Shown one piece after another: positions 32,444 through 44,167 of a stretch of DNA of 64,000 nt (the stretch's first letter is position 1; each line of letters begins with the position of its first letter). The DNA lies in contig JAHNUO010000007.1 of NCBI GenBank assembly GCA_019787685.1, forward strand, positions 1,302,001-1,366,000. Reading direction: 5' to 3'. A model generated the notes under the pieces. That model did no database searches and was not told the DNA's origin. It saw only the letters and a list, made by a program, of their open reading frames with translations. The stretch is from Chiua virens. Taxonomy: Eukaryota; Basidiomycota; Agaricomycetes; Boletales; Boletaceae. The position numbers and the translations under genes are program-made.

Positions 32444-35400
32444 GGGGTAAGAATCGTCGCTGTCGGGTCAGAGGGTCAATTCAAGCCACCAATTGCAAGG
32501 AACGACTCGTGGGGGGGAAGGTTATAAAATGAGGTGCGGTCCAGTGAGGAGTCGCGAAGTGGCGCTGTTCAAAACAAGTTTACTCCACAAGATATATGAG
32601 CCTTCCTTTTTTCCTGGTACATATTATATTTTTGATCAAGACCCAGCACTGTAAGTCCACGGCGTACAGGTTTGGACTATCGTATTGCGTCCTTCGGGAA
32701 TGTTCACGTAGGCAACCCAGATCCAGGTCGATTCAGAGGATGATGGCACCGCCTTTGAACTGACGTTGGTCCTTCAAAGGGACTGCCTACAGCGAAAAAC
32801 GTGTGGCCGATCGTCACCGCAGCCTACGTACAAATCCATTGCGTAGGCTCATGTATGTAATAAATCCTGGAGGTATCCCCGTCACTTACCTCTGCGGAAC
32901 GACTGACCCCAGTAGGAACCCTCCAACTCGCATTGTCGTCCTACCATGAGATACTTTGCTTGTTGTTTCATTCCCGTTGATCTGGGATGGGTGACCGATT
33001 CACATGCTGGTCTTTTCCGCACGCACGTCGCCCCGTGCCCTGTTTCATTCCCCCCTTTCCACATCCGAAATGGCAGGAGGTCCTAACCTCTTTTTCCTTC
33101 TAGAGGTCGAAGGTGAGTCTCGTGCATTATTGAAATCCATACCATCAGACATCTTCTCCAACTGTTCGTTCTGGGGCGCCCCTTCGACTTCGTCGCGGGG
33201 CCTCTTCAACTATTTACGGCAATAACAAACCCGAACGCACTACTGTTAGTAGGCGCATGGCTCAAGCTGGAGAGTCGGACACCCATCGAACGTCGTCGAA
33301 GGTCCGCCTTCTCGGGTCAATATTTGCAATCGAGAACTGCCCAAGTAGATAGGGCTTTCCGTGTTCTCCGCTTTCTAGAATAGCTCTGGGTGGTCTGCAC
33401 TGGTCTTTATTATCCTGTCTAGACTACTGCTGAGGATCTACCTTTATAGGCTGTGTACATTGTGACGTACATACGACAACGGTGGAAGATATTAATTCAA
33501 TTGCCTTCCCCCACGACGTCTATATTCCATTCAATCCTGACCGGTGTCAAGGTCCACATTTGGTCCATGTAATTCATACCACAATTCGGCAGGTGAGGTG
33601 AAAAGTTGAACTCAGTGTTCACATGTGCACATGTCACTTTGCTTCATGGATGTGGGTGACCGTGCTCTGTAGCGAATTTTGTATCGTTATCCAATGTGAT
33701 ACGAACTGATGGGGTTAAGCATGGCTCAGCGGGTCTTCATTTGACACTATCTCTTTCATTCAAGTGGAGTGTGCACATGATGTACCTTGAACCATCGACG
33801 GGGCATTGACGTTCTCGGGCCGGTAAATGCTCTTCTCTAATAACGCACAAAGAAGCGTTAAATGTGTCTTGGTCGTACTGTAGATGGACTGAGAAGCACG
33901 GGCCTCTTTACCCCTCTAATTCACCCGTCCGACCCGGCGGGCCCTGACAGGCCTGACAGTGAAGCAGCGGGTGACGGCGCCACCTCGACTTCTGTATGTA
34001 CATACTTATTCACACACCCGTGCCTATGACATACCGTGGTACGAGAGCTTCGTCCCGCCATCACCGCTCCATGAGACGACGAAAGGTCCACTCCGTAAGG
34101 AATCGAATATTGGTTCTCAGCCAAAATTTCTGGTGGCGACTTGACATCCGCTGCCCTCGCGCTTTCATTTATCGCCGAGCTTCCCGGGCGAGTCCAAATT
34201 TGTCACGGACTCAGTCAGGCATTTGAACCTCGTACGTTGAATATGATGTACATGTGGCTGCGTGGAAAAACCAGAAGAGATACGTTTCGCAGGTACGCCT
34301 ACTTACATGACTCCCGTTGCACCAACTCTTTTGGGTAGTACCCAGTGAAGTTTCGCGGGGCGAGCGTAGGACGATCCGCCACTACGAAGCGAGATCGTCA
34401 ACACGGTGTTCATGCATCATAGGAATTCGGAGTTTTTTGCGCGGACTCAAAACAACCTTCGAAAGCGTCACGCAGTTTTCTGATCTCGTCCTCATCATTT
34501 TCCAATATTGACGGAACATTCGCATTTAGTATTCTTTGTTCATCACGAGTCTGACTATCTAGACGGTCCTTGGTACTTTGATGCTAAATTGGAAACGGTC
34601 TCGCTGACACTTCCTCGAACTCGGTCTGGTTTCCAAAATGGATTACCTCAGTGCCAGTGCTCAATATTAAATTTCTCTGCAGAAAGACTATGAATAGAAC
34701 TTCCGCCACTCAGAACCCAACAAGTCACCGTCGTTCTCATGAGGTATCTACCAGAGATCTTCAAATACCCCGGTACAGCACCCTCCAGCCCCGGCTAGGC
34801 AACAGACCATCAAAATGGTTTGATACGACGCCCTCGGCTCTTCTGTGCGCACTGATGCCAAAGATCGAATCTGTAACATGTTCAATTTATCTTTTGGGAT
34901 CTCATTTCAACCGGATTGAACCTACCGCATGTATGTCAGTTGGACAACACGCTGCACTCTGTAGCTTGGCGAAAACATGAACTTGACCCACCTCGCCAGT
35001 GTCGCCACCCATCGCGTTGAGTGCACGATGCGGCCGTATCAACCTTGCACGCAGACTCTACCCCAAGTCCCCTTCAGCGTCGCTCGTCATCTCGACAAGC
35101 TCTCTTGACGACGGATGCGTAGATCGCGCACGTACCACCGGGCCCCCAAGCACAATGGAGCAGGCAAAAATAGAAAGTACAGCAATGACGTTGGAAGGAC
35201 CGATTTTCACACGACGGTGGCGCTCGCGGCGAGACAAGAAACCCCAATTAGCAACCCAGTTCCCATCCTTGATACGGCTTGGCAAGACCCTACCTGGGTG
35301 CCGTCCATGCACACGAGTCCAGGACCTGCAGGCACTGTCAGCGAAACACCGTACCACCGCTCCACTGGCATCGTATCCATTCGCGCGGCAGAAGAGCAGA

Positions 35401-37505
35401 GGATTCGACATAAGGCGACGGAGAACCTGAACCCTATTGTTTGTTGCACAGTCACGATGCCAAGAGCCTCACGGTTGGGACCGTTCGATTGTCCGTGTCA
35501 ATAACGGGCGAAGTTCGAGCGGCTGTGTTCCAGCCTTGGACGCGGTTTCATATCTAGCGACCAGCGGTAATTATTACCCATGAGACAATGTGCGCCAACT
35601 GGCAGTACCAAGACCCGTGTGATCGTGGGCAACTTGTAGCTGCGGAGGTGTTGGGTACTCATTGTATTTGAACACTTTCCACGACCTTGGTATGCTGAAC
35701 AGACCGTTGCCAACTTTTGTACGAAATATGTGCCAAACTGCCAGCCTCGGTAAGGGGGCAATCCAAACGAAAGACCGGCGTTCCAGGAGGTGTCAATGAC
35801 ATGTCAAACGCCTCCTAGTTCACCGATCACATCTTCCTTCAAGTTGTCCGAAGACGTGTTCCATCTAACAACTCGTCTGCAGCCCGCAGGGGGAGAAGAA
35901 CTTCAAGAAGCGACTATGCAGTAACTCCCCGAGGCCCATCCCGTGGAATACGGCATTATTAAACCGATTCGGTTCCCGGCATCGTCCTTGCTGTAACGTA
36001 AGATAAAGTAAGCGCGCAGATAAGGTTGGCCATTTGTGACTTGCTTCTCTCTTGCCATTGAATTAAGTATGATCATGTGGTCAGCCTTTCGGCGGTCATA
36101 CACGATGCAAAGCCTTTTGTCAACCGATCGAGCATCACAACGCGTAGCTGACTTGTTCGTTACTTGGAATTTCGGAACTCTTTGCAATATGTTGAGACCG
36201 TCCGATATGAAGCTTTGGAGCTCGAAGGGTGAATTACTAGTTCAATGGGTAGTTATGTAAACAAAGGGGAGGCATCGAGAGCAAGGAATTAAATTTATCC
36301 ACGGGTTTTCAAATCGCCTGGCACCACCACACTTCTTTGCCACTCAAACCCACTGAGTGGATTCACACTTGAGGCGTATCGCTCAAAAATACATTCGCCA
36401 TCACCACATACCCCGCCAGGGTCGGATGCAGGAAAAAAAAGAGGACCATACGCACTATATACTCAGTTGCGTTGTGTTCACCGGATCCGCCACGATCGAC
36501 GCAAAGCCTCGGATCACCCCGTCGAACGCACCGCTCCTGACAATCTAACCGTTGACCCGCATTCGCGTTTGCTTATTCAACCCATCTGATTCTAATTGCG
36601 GGGAAACCGTATCGTTGGGCGCGCCAAACCATGGCGTTATCGTCGCCGCGAAGATAGGGAGAAAAAAAAGTGCACGCGCGCAATGATTTATTGCCAGTAG
36701 ACTTGTGTGAGACGGTTGCCGACCATCTGTTGGGCGGAGGTTGTTGGCAGGCGCGGTAACAATGTCGTTGATGCCTTCCAAGACCCTGTATATTTGATCC
36801 CGGATTGGGCGAAGACATCGCGATCGATGCGGCCAAGGGCATTAGGAACCAAGATCGTCATAGAACACCCGGTTTCCTCCAACAGCTTGAACGACGTTGG
36901 CTGTGAATGAGTCTTCATGCCTCCACCAGAGGACGACGGCTGACCAGCTGTACGGGAGGCCGAAGGAACCTACGGCATGCTGTGAGCGAGCGGAGGTAGG
37001 AGAAAAGACAGCCGAAACAGCCCGCCGAAGTAGTATTATCACCAAGGATCATCCAACCACTCGCTTTCCGCAGGAGTCCATTCGAAGGCACCTAGGAAGA
37101 GGCTGTGGTCGATTGCATAGCAGCGAATACTGGGTTGAGGCTTCAGAGCTTCAAAGCTTTAGGGAGGAATGTCGGATTCATCAGTGCGCCAACATAGTTC
37201 GGCTGCCAAAATGGCTCCTAAGTAAGTACAACTCGGACCGAGTAAGCATGTGCAGTGTCCAATATTTTATGAACGCAATCAAGCATGATGCCTACGTCTC
37301 GATCCTCTCGATGTGCGTAGTCACCCGTTTTAACATCGGAGACTTTTGCATCAACAAGCTATCACAGCCAAGGAATCTAGAATACACTTGACATCCAGGC
37401 AGGAACAGAGACTTCATCAGCCTATACGCTAGGTGAAACGAGCACATACAAATCTATTGTCGTTGTGTGACACCCTGTCCTCTTCTCGCTGGTAAGTCTA
37501 CGTGT
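32444..37505. other. Five-kilobase stretch without a supported gene
   Basis: Upstream region of WC-1 followed by sequence in which I cannot recognise a gene. A minus-strand frame at 35058-35411 has one hydrophobic segment (NVIAVLSIFACSIVLGG) and could be an exon of a small membrane protein, but no splice model or family fits. Short frames near 36570-37040 on the minus strand are likewise unsupported. Confidence 0.4.
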
Positions 37506-38063
37506 CTACACCTGATTTTGCGTTTCCGGCTGCCCGTTATTTACAGTAAGCGCTGCTTCGGCATCTCGCCTCCACTGTTTAATTTTCGTCCCTGGTAGGA
37601 TGGGGACCAGGAGCTGGGCGTCCCGGCGGTCTTGGTTGGACAGCTTCGTCGAAACATGTACATATGGCTTCAACTGTCTCGTTGGTATTCCATAAGGAGC
37701 ACACAGGAGAGGGAGACAAATGAAAAGAGGAAGACATGATTCAGCTCCTCGTCATGAACACGAGTTGATAACATACGTCGCTCTGCGTGATCTCCCCGAC
37801 GCCTGGTCCAACAAAAACACGGACTTTCTCATCGAGTAGACGGTATTTCGACGTGCCGCGGATGACGAAACGACCCGGTGCACCTGTGCGGTGTCCACCG
37901 GGAAGGGTTGCTTGGCGAGTGCCTACAGAACGCGGCAGTGTCAAGGTCGGATGATGAATAGCTGGGATTGGAATAACATACCTTTGTAAAAGTCCTTGTT
38001 TCCCCGTTTGGGCGTCAGAGCGCGTCGAGACGCTTTTGAAAGACAAGCGAGAGTCGGGTGCAT
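37506..38063 (-). CDS. MRPL27: Mitochondrial large-subunit ribosomal protein mL41 (Mrpl27)
   Basis: A structural protein of the mitochondrial large ribosomal subunit. Three exons can be set exactly: 38063-37982, 37922-37777 and 37673-37506, which total 396 bases (131 residues) with matching phases and GT-AG introns. Exon 1 encodes MHPTLACLSKASRRALTPKR, a basic N-terminus fit for mitochondrial import, then GNKDFYKG. Exon 2 carries TRQATLPGGHRTGAPGRFVI and KYRLLDEKVRVFVGPG, the family signature. Exon 3 begins LKPYVHV and runs to NQV. If the second intron were read through, a false C-terminus would end at 37741; the splice is supported by the family-like LKPYV continuation. It is divergent from RPL10. 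Confidence 0.9.
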
Positions 38064-38450
38064 TCTCTGGCCCAAAGGTAGGTTAGAATATACTGCGTTA
38101 TTATTGGTCGGAACGGTCTTGTCAGCTTTGTCGGCTTATTACTCAGCAGCGTGCATTTGTCATCCAAATGACCAAGACTTCCCACCCTATAAGTATCCCC
38201 TCCACAACGCTTTCCCGTTGTTCACTCTCCCTCTCGACGTCCCCGTGTATATTGTAAGTGTCATTTCTGCATATGTCGCCATTGCCGTTGCATCCCTGTA
38301 TAATTCTTGATGGAAAACAGTGGTTAGGATTGGTTGATGAGTTGGAAACGGGGTGGATGTGGTGCGACCCCAGTGGATGGAGTGGGCAGGGCTATGGCCT
38401 GAGAGGTTGAAAATCATTTCTGATCGTCTTTGTTCAGATAGTTCGCTAAA
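38064..38450. promoter_or_regulatory. Divergent promoter region between mL41 and uL16
   Basis: These 387 bp separate the start codons of a mitochondrial and a cytosolic ribosomal protein gene on opposite strands, so both promoters must lie here. A plus-strand open frame crosses it (ending near 38310) but has no family resemblance. Confidence 0.5.
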
Positions 38451-39269
38451 ATGGGTCGCCGTCCCGCCCGCTGTTACCGCTACTGCAAGAACAAGCCTTA
38501 CCCGAAGTCTCGTTACAACCGCGGTGTTCCCGACTCTAAGGTATTTATTGTCTTCTCGTCGTACTCATTGTCATCGATTGAAATTATTTTATGTGCGGTT
38601 AGATCCGCATCTTCGACCTGGGACGCAAACGTGCTTCCGTTGATGAATTCCCGTTCTGTTGTCATCTCGTTTCGGATGAATATGAACAACTTTCGTCGGA
38701 AGCACTGGAAGCTGCCCGTATCTGTGCCAACAAGTATGTCACCAAAACGTCTGGAAAGGATTCTTTCCACATGCGTGTCCGTGTCCACCCCTTCCATGTC
38801 TTGAGGATCAACAAGATGTTGTCCTGTGCTGGGGCTGATAGGTGCGCGTCTTGTGAGTACTAGTATCGCACCGCTGACGATATCGCTCTTAGGCTCCAAA
38901 CTGGTATGCGTGGTGCCTGGGGCAAGCCGTATGGTACGGTTGCCCGAGTCAACATCGGCCAGATCATCCTTTCCATCCGTTGCAAGGACTCTAACGCCCA
39001 CGTCATTCAAGAGGCTCTCCGCCGTGCCCGTTACAAGTTCCCTGGTCGTCAGAAGATCATCGTCTCCAAGAAGTGGGGATTCACGAACGTCAACCGAGAG
39101 GAGTATCTTAGGCTCAAGGAGGACAAACGTGTGTTGCAGTACTGTGCCTTTCCCGCGCTCATGGTTGTTCAGTATCTGATCATTATCCTGCAGGGATGGT
39201 GCATATGTACAATACATCCGCCCTAGGGGCCCTCTAGAGGCCAACCTGCGTGCCCAGCTCAGGGCATGA
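38451..39269 (+). CDS. RPL10: 60S ribosomal protein L10 (uL16)
   Basis: A cytosolic large-subunit ribosomal protein needed for subunit joining. The ATG at 38451 begins [20 protein letters not shown]. After an intron (about 38541-38601) come [17 protein letters not shown] and [20 protein letters not shown]. After a second intron (about 38842-38892) come [19 protein letters not shown] and [16 protein letters not shown] last intron (about 39132-39194) leads to [20 protein letters not shown] and a stop at 39267-39269. The sequence is highly conserved and all frames connect, so it is certainly functional. The C-terminus (ANLRAQLRA) is a little shorter than in animals. Confidence 0.96.
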
Positions 39270-40230
39270 GATGTTCCGTCCGGCTAAGATTACGATGTCG
39301 ACTAGTACCTTTCAAGAATGTTACAGCCTTGACATATTTTTATCGGAGGCTATGTAAGTTGTGTCGTGAAGGCACTTACTCCACATCACGTGAGCTACGG
39401 ATAAACATGCCCTTTATTCACTACGCCATCCCATTGCCTTCATGGATGGTGGTTAGGGGAACAAGGGCAAAGAGTAACCCCCGACTTCGATTTTGATCCA
39501 GTGTGAAACATTGTGCTCATGTTTCTCATGCTTGATTGTAGATAGGGAACAGTTTCCTTTTCAATATATACATCATGTGGAACAAATGTAAAGGCAATGT
39601 CCCAATGTGATGGAAGGTTCACTGTCCATTCCTGATAGACACCGAGCCGAACAAAAACTGGGTAGGTATGATACGCTGAGGAAGTTCATATTCCTGTTCT
39701 AATCTCATAAGTAGCATTTTCACCAGGCAAAAGGACACTGGTCTATGTCGGAGAGTAGACTTGAATTCAGCTGGCAGATCCGACAACCGTGCTTGGTGCG
39801 TATGTCATGTGTGATTGATTGAACCCACTCGAATATTTGACAGGAGGTATGATTGTGGGACTTTTCTTGTTCCATTTTGACAGAATCTCATTAGGTTGTG
39901 TCAGCACTGCCAGCACCCAGAGTGTAAAAGAAACGATAACCAACCTCCCGTGGTTACCGCAGAATGTTGCTGCACCATTCCATCAGACCGAGTTGATATT
40001 ATCTCTCGCACGGTGGAGCGGTCCCCCAAGATAAGTCGAGCAAAAACAGTAAGCAGAGAGATTCAGGGACGAAATGGAGCGATTTCTTTTTCTAACGATC
40101 GTGCCTAGTCGACAGCCTTATCGATCGCGCTGGCAGTGTCTCGAAACGGGGCTCAGACAAGAATAACCAAAAGACTGCGGTCGGGGGTTACATACTCCTT
40201 TAGGTTGGTGGGGTGATGTCCCGCGAGGGG
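39270..40230. other. Intergenic between RPL10 and the CipC-like gene
   Basis: 3' flank of RPL10 and upstream region of the CipC-like gene. No coding frame with family resemblance is visible. Confidence 0.5.
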
Positions 40231-40237
40231 TATATAA
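40231..40237 (+). promoter_or_regulatory. TATA box of the CipC-like gene
   Basis: TATATAA sits 66 bp before the ATG at 40303, with a C/T-rich stretch (CATCCCACTTCCTTCTTACC) between them. This compact layout is typical of strongly expressed fungal genes. Confidence 0.6.
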
Positions 40238-40302
40238 GCCGGACATATTGACCCCTACATCCATCCCACTTCCTTCTTACCACCCTAAATCAATTTCATA
40301 TC

Positions 40303-40902
40303 ATGGGTTGGACTGATTTTTTCGCGGACGAACACCAGGAAGTTGTACGTATTGTTAGTGTGATCTATACCTGGCTTCCGACTTACCATTTTATAATAGC
40401 ACCACAAGGGTAGTCTGACCCACGACGCGCTTGCCGGTGCTGTTGCCTACGAGGTCCATTCCTCTTCCCATTCTGTCTGTGTCCTTTTATACCAACATAC
40501 ATCCCATCTAGGCTACCAAGGCTTACTGAAGATCACCTCGCTCGAGAGGGCAAGCCTGACAACCACGCCAAGGCCAAGGAAATCTTGTAAATAATATAAC
40601 TAAGCATAGGTCGGAACGATCTAAGATTGATCTCGAACTTAGCGCTGGATTTGCTGCTGCCGCTGTCACTCAGCTGGCCGAGACCAAGGGTGTAAGTATT
40701 TACTCTCTGATGACTTACTCTCAGAGGACTAACTGGTGGACGCAGAGGGACGCTTGGGATTCACACAAGCAACGACAACTCGCGGAGAAGGGTAAGTCGA
40801 ACTGACATGGTCTGTTGTATGTGCCGCTGATGTGTAATCGGGTCGAAACCAGCCACTGAGAGGTTCCAGGAGCGGGTGATCGTCAACGAGTACGACTACT
40901 GA
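40303..40902 (+). CDS. CipC-like stress/antibiotic-response protein (DUF3759, one frameshift)
   Basis: A small soluble protein of the CipC family, first described as induced by concanamycin in Aspergillus; molecular function is unknown. The ATG at 40303 gives MGWTDFFADEHQEV. After intron 1 come HHKGSLTHDALAGAVAYE, after intron 2 ATKAY and EDHLAREGKPDNHAKAKEI, after intron 3 AGFAAAAVTQLAETKG, and after intron 4 DAWDSHKQRQLAEK. The stop is at 40900-40902. Between ATKAY and EDHLA there is one extra T (40527) that would produce an immediate TGA; there is no room for an intron. Everything else is intact and a clear TATA promoter is present, so an assembly indel is more likely than a dead gene. Confidence 0.8.
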
Positions 40903-41308
40903 TCTGTACGAGTATCGTTATGGATAAGGAATAATCCGTTGTATACAACAAATGATGATATACATGCATGAACAAGCGAGGGTTAGAGCGTGAGTCTGGT
41001 ATCGGGTTAAGGGCAAGACTCTGACAAGCAGCATCCATGCCAATTCGACGATGAGTTTCTGATCGAGTCAGGTAGCCGGAACCGGCAACAACTGTGCCCG
41101 GTGCTGAACTTGGCTGTGGACGCGCACTGGGATCCATTAATATCCATTGGACATGCATCATGATGCATGGTGCAGGTTGAACTCCGTTGATGGTCCCGGT
41201 GACCGGTCCCGGTCAAGCTGTGAGATCAACTGATTGAATCGACTTGGGAGCACAAAAATAGATAGGTCCTTCGAGCACACGGTGCACACCTTGTAACATG
41301 TCGAATTA

Positions 41309-41998
41309 AATCGCATATTGTGATGGCTTCCGGGATCTAATCTAAACAAGTCTTTGTCCCGTTCTTCAAAGATGCGCAAATGAACAGGTGCTCTCTTATC
41401 GCACCAGAATCACCGGCTTGGTAACCGGTGCATCCTGGTGTGACGCTAATTCAACGTGAAACTGACAGAGACAAGCGAATCATACACCCACTGTTCCGAA
41501 CGTGTTCGCAAAGTGTCACACGTTTAGTCTTCGGGAACTTTGTCCCAAAACGCCGTCCCAGTGGTGCCGACCCTGAATCCAAGATGGAATTGTGCTGAAA
41601 GCGCATACACGACAGCGTGGAACACGGAATCCTAATCATAATTGCTCCCGATGAGTACCGCTTTCTCCATTGTCTTGGTCTACCTCATCACGGGAATAAG
41701 CATAACCGTGCTGTCATTGTAATTTGTCGCACACGGAATCCTGTGGAGAATCGGAGGTTCTATCACGAATTATACACAGGTGGGTCAGACCCACTAAAAA
41801 GTGACACGGACTTGTTTTCTCATCTCCTCCGCCATATCCATCCTGGTCACCTCCTCCGGTTCAGAGTCGCTCACCTTCGTAAGTCTCCAAGAGAGTATCT
41901 GCGTGCTCCGAGTCCTGATAACATGATCGCGTGAGTTCTGAAGAACGGGACGAAGACTTGTTCAGATCAGATCCCAGAAGCCATCACAATATGCGATT
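41309..41998. repeat. Inverted repeat with 60-bp arms
   Basis: The left arm (41309-41368), read on the minus strand, and the right arm (41938-41998), read on the plus strand, differ at only about five positions, all transitions. Both encode EERD-DLFR-DP-SHHNMR in one frame. The arms are about 570 bp apart. Confidence 0.75.
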
Positions 41999-42156
41999 AT
42001 GTTTCTCTGTCTGTGTCACAGAGTATACCTGTCAAACAGAATTCAATGGCGGTTCCATCCGTTCGTTTTGCGAAAAAAAGCAGGGTAGTCGTAAGTCTGG
42101 ATGCGAGCCAATTCAGAGGTGCACAGATCCACCACTCGAACACCTTCGTGCATTTC

Positions 42157-42180
42157 CTTGCCAGTGACAACACTGGCAAG
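42157..42180. other. Perfect 10-bp stem, 4-nt loop hairpin
   Basis: CTTGCCAGTG and CACTGGCAAG flank the loop ACAA without mismatch. No T run follows, so it is not a simple terminator. Role unknown. Confidence 0.6.
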
Positions 42181-44167
42181 CATCAACGGCCCGGGTGTCA
42201 GGGTTTCCAGCGACGTTTAACACTCTTGTTCGTATCGTGCCTCTTAGGTTGTCACTCAATACACCCGAGCAGGCGATCGACTGCCCCATCACGCGAGGAG
42301 CAGATTGGCGGAGCTATGTAACAGATACATCCAAAGGAAATGGTGGTCATTGTCGTAACCTACTAGTGATGACCGATCATATAACTTACTAGTATGCCTG
42401 GTTCCGCTGCGGTAAATTCACCCATGAGAGTAGTGTGGGAGAAAAGACAGATTATACGACCGAAAGAATCAACTGGGAAAATCAATCGCGCGAACAATTG
42501 ATTCGCTCCGTTTGACTTGCTTTGTGTGCATGTACCTTTACAATTAAAAAGGATACCAGAGCAACAATTCACTCACTGCTTACATACTAAGTTGATCAAG
42601 CTTTGACGTCGACGGGCCGTGACTCAGATGGGCCGATATTTCTATTGTCCAAGTTGCCGTTGAAAGGTCCGGATCCCTTGTCAATCCCCACGTGGTTTGT
42701 TTCCACCACACCTCTACTTTCTAGGAAGTCCAAAATGGTCCACAGCTTCCCACTATTCATTATGAGCCTATTGGGCCACTTTCCGTGTGAAGTCAAACGA
42801 TCTCAAGGTTCACTCGCAAGACCATAGCTACTGGCTGTTCTGTCATAGCCGAATCCCAGTCCACACAATGAAAATTTATCTATCAAAGGACCCGGGGGAC
42901 ATTGTTGGGCCTACAGGTGTAAATAAGCAGCCCACCAACAGAGCCCACCGTGACCGACAAGAACCCAGAAAGAGCGCAAAAAGGTGCTATGCGATGTCAA
43001 TCTCGATCATTTCCAAGATAGAAAGCTTTGCTTTGTTCCGGAGCATCAAACCTGTCACAGGGCGAGTTCGTGTTTATGTAATTTCATTCTCTTTTCACCT
43101 ATTGATCTCTGGGTTGCGGTATGAGTGGCCTCGCCTTCATGACTTCCAAAGACAGCATGTGGTGGACACTGATCTCTGATCTACAAAATCCCACCAGGGC
43201 ATCACATATAACAGAGTGCTTTGACACACAGGGCTGCTATAAATTCAATGTGTTTATTCCCTCCTCCACAGATTTGCCATCCTCTCCCTGAGACAAAATA
43301 CCAGCCTCCTCCAAGTCCGTGACTCTCAGTTCTCATCATGTCTTCCACAGGCCACAGTCGATCTAGTTCTTCAAGGGAAAGCACAGCGTCGGATATTGAA
43401 CCGTTGACGCTGCGCAAAAATGAAGTTGGTTTGACAATTTTCGCATGCATACGTCACCTAATGCTTCGATCGCAGTGGGGCGGCTCAGAGTACCATTGCT
43501 CCGAGTGCGGATAAGTGGGTCCTGCACCACAGAAAAAAATTTCACGACAGGAAACACTCTGCAGCCTTCGGAGAGTATGTGTGTAGGATATGTGTCGTCC
43601 TCGACTCTAAGAGTAAATCTAAAGTGTGAGTCCCTGTCGTACATATGTCTTTGATATCAGGACTCGCCTTTTCCTGACGTCGATCGACCTCGTTTAGGTT
43701 CTCCCGTAAAGATGCGCTCAAAAGGCACATCAAAAGTCGTGGACATAAAGAATATGCCTGGCTGTTGAACAGTTCTTTATGCTTGACATTCTCCGGCCTC
43801 GAAAAATGGGAGTGAATGAAGACGTGTTCCTCCAGACGTTAAGAGATGAAATGTTCCCTACCTAATCATGATTGGACGGAGGAGCCTTTTCATCTCCACT
43901 CCGAGGACTTTGGCCTTAAACGAACTAGATACTGTCGAGTAAAACAATGAAACCAACCCAATGACGCTTCGTTCCACTCGTCGCCCGACCAATTGGTATG
44001 ACTCAGCGGCTTTCCCTGAGCACATTAGTCAGGGAACCACCATCAGGCCAGTGCGAGATATTGATAAGATACTTTGCATGTGGAAGGTCTGACATCATGT
44101 AAGGATACATAGTTGGTTCTGATAATCGGCGTGTAAATTCGTAACAAAAGCTATGTGCATCGTGCTC

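Larger units (their letters stand above)
40903..44167. other. Gene-poor stretch with inverted repeats and hairpins
   Basis: I see no gene that can be supported. The stretch holds a 60-bp inverted repeat (41309-41368 against 41938-41998), an imperfect hairpin at 41401-41440 and a perfect hairpin at 42157-42180, listed separately. The plus frame 41617-41934 and its continuation share the peptide DLFR-DP-SHHNM with the inverted copy, so this may be debris of a repeated coding element. Confidence 0.5.

Noticed and set aside
35058..35504. Possible small membrane protein on the minus strand
   Set aside because: One hydrophobic segment only, no consistent splice model and no family; kept as a note in the gap entry.
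37996..38310. Plus-strand 104-codon frame with hydrophobic end
   Set aside because: It overlaps exon 1 of mL41 and the shared promoter, and has no recognisable domain.
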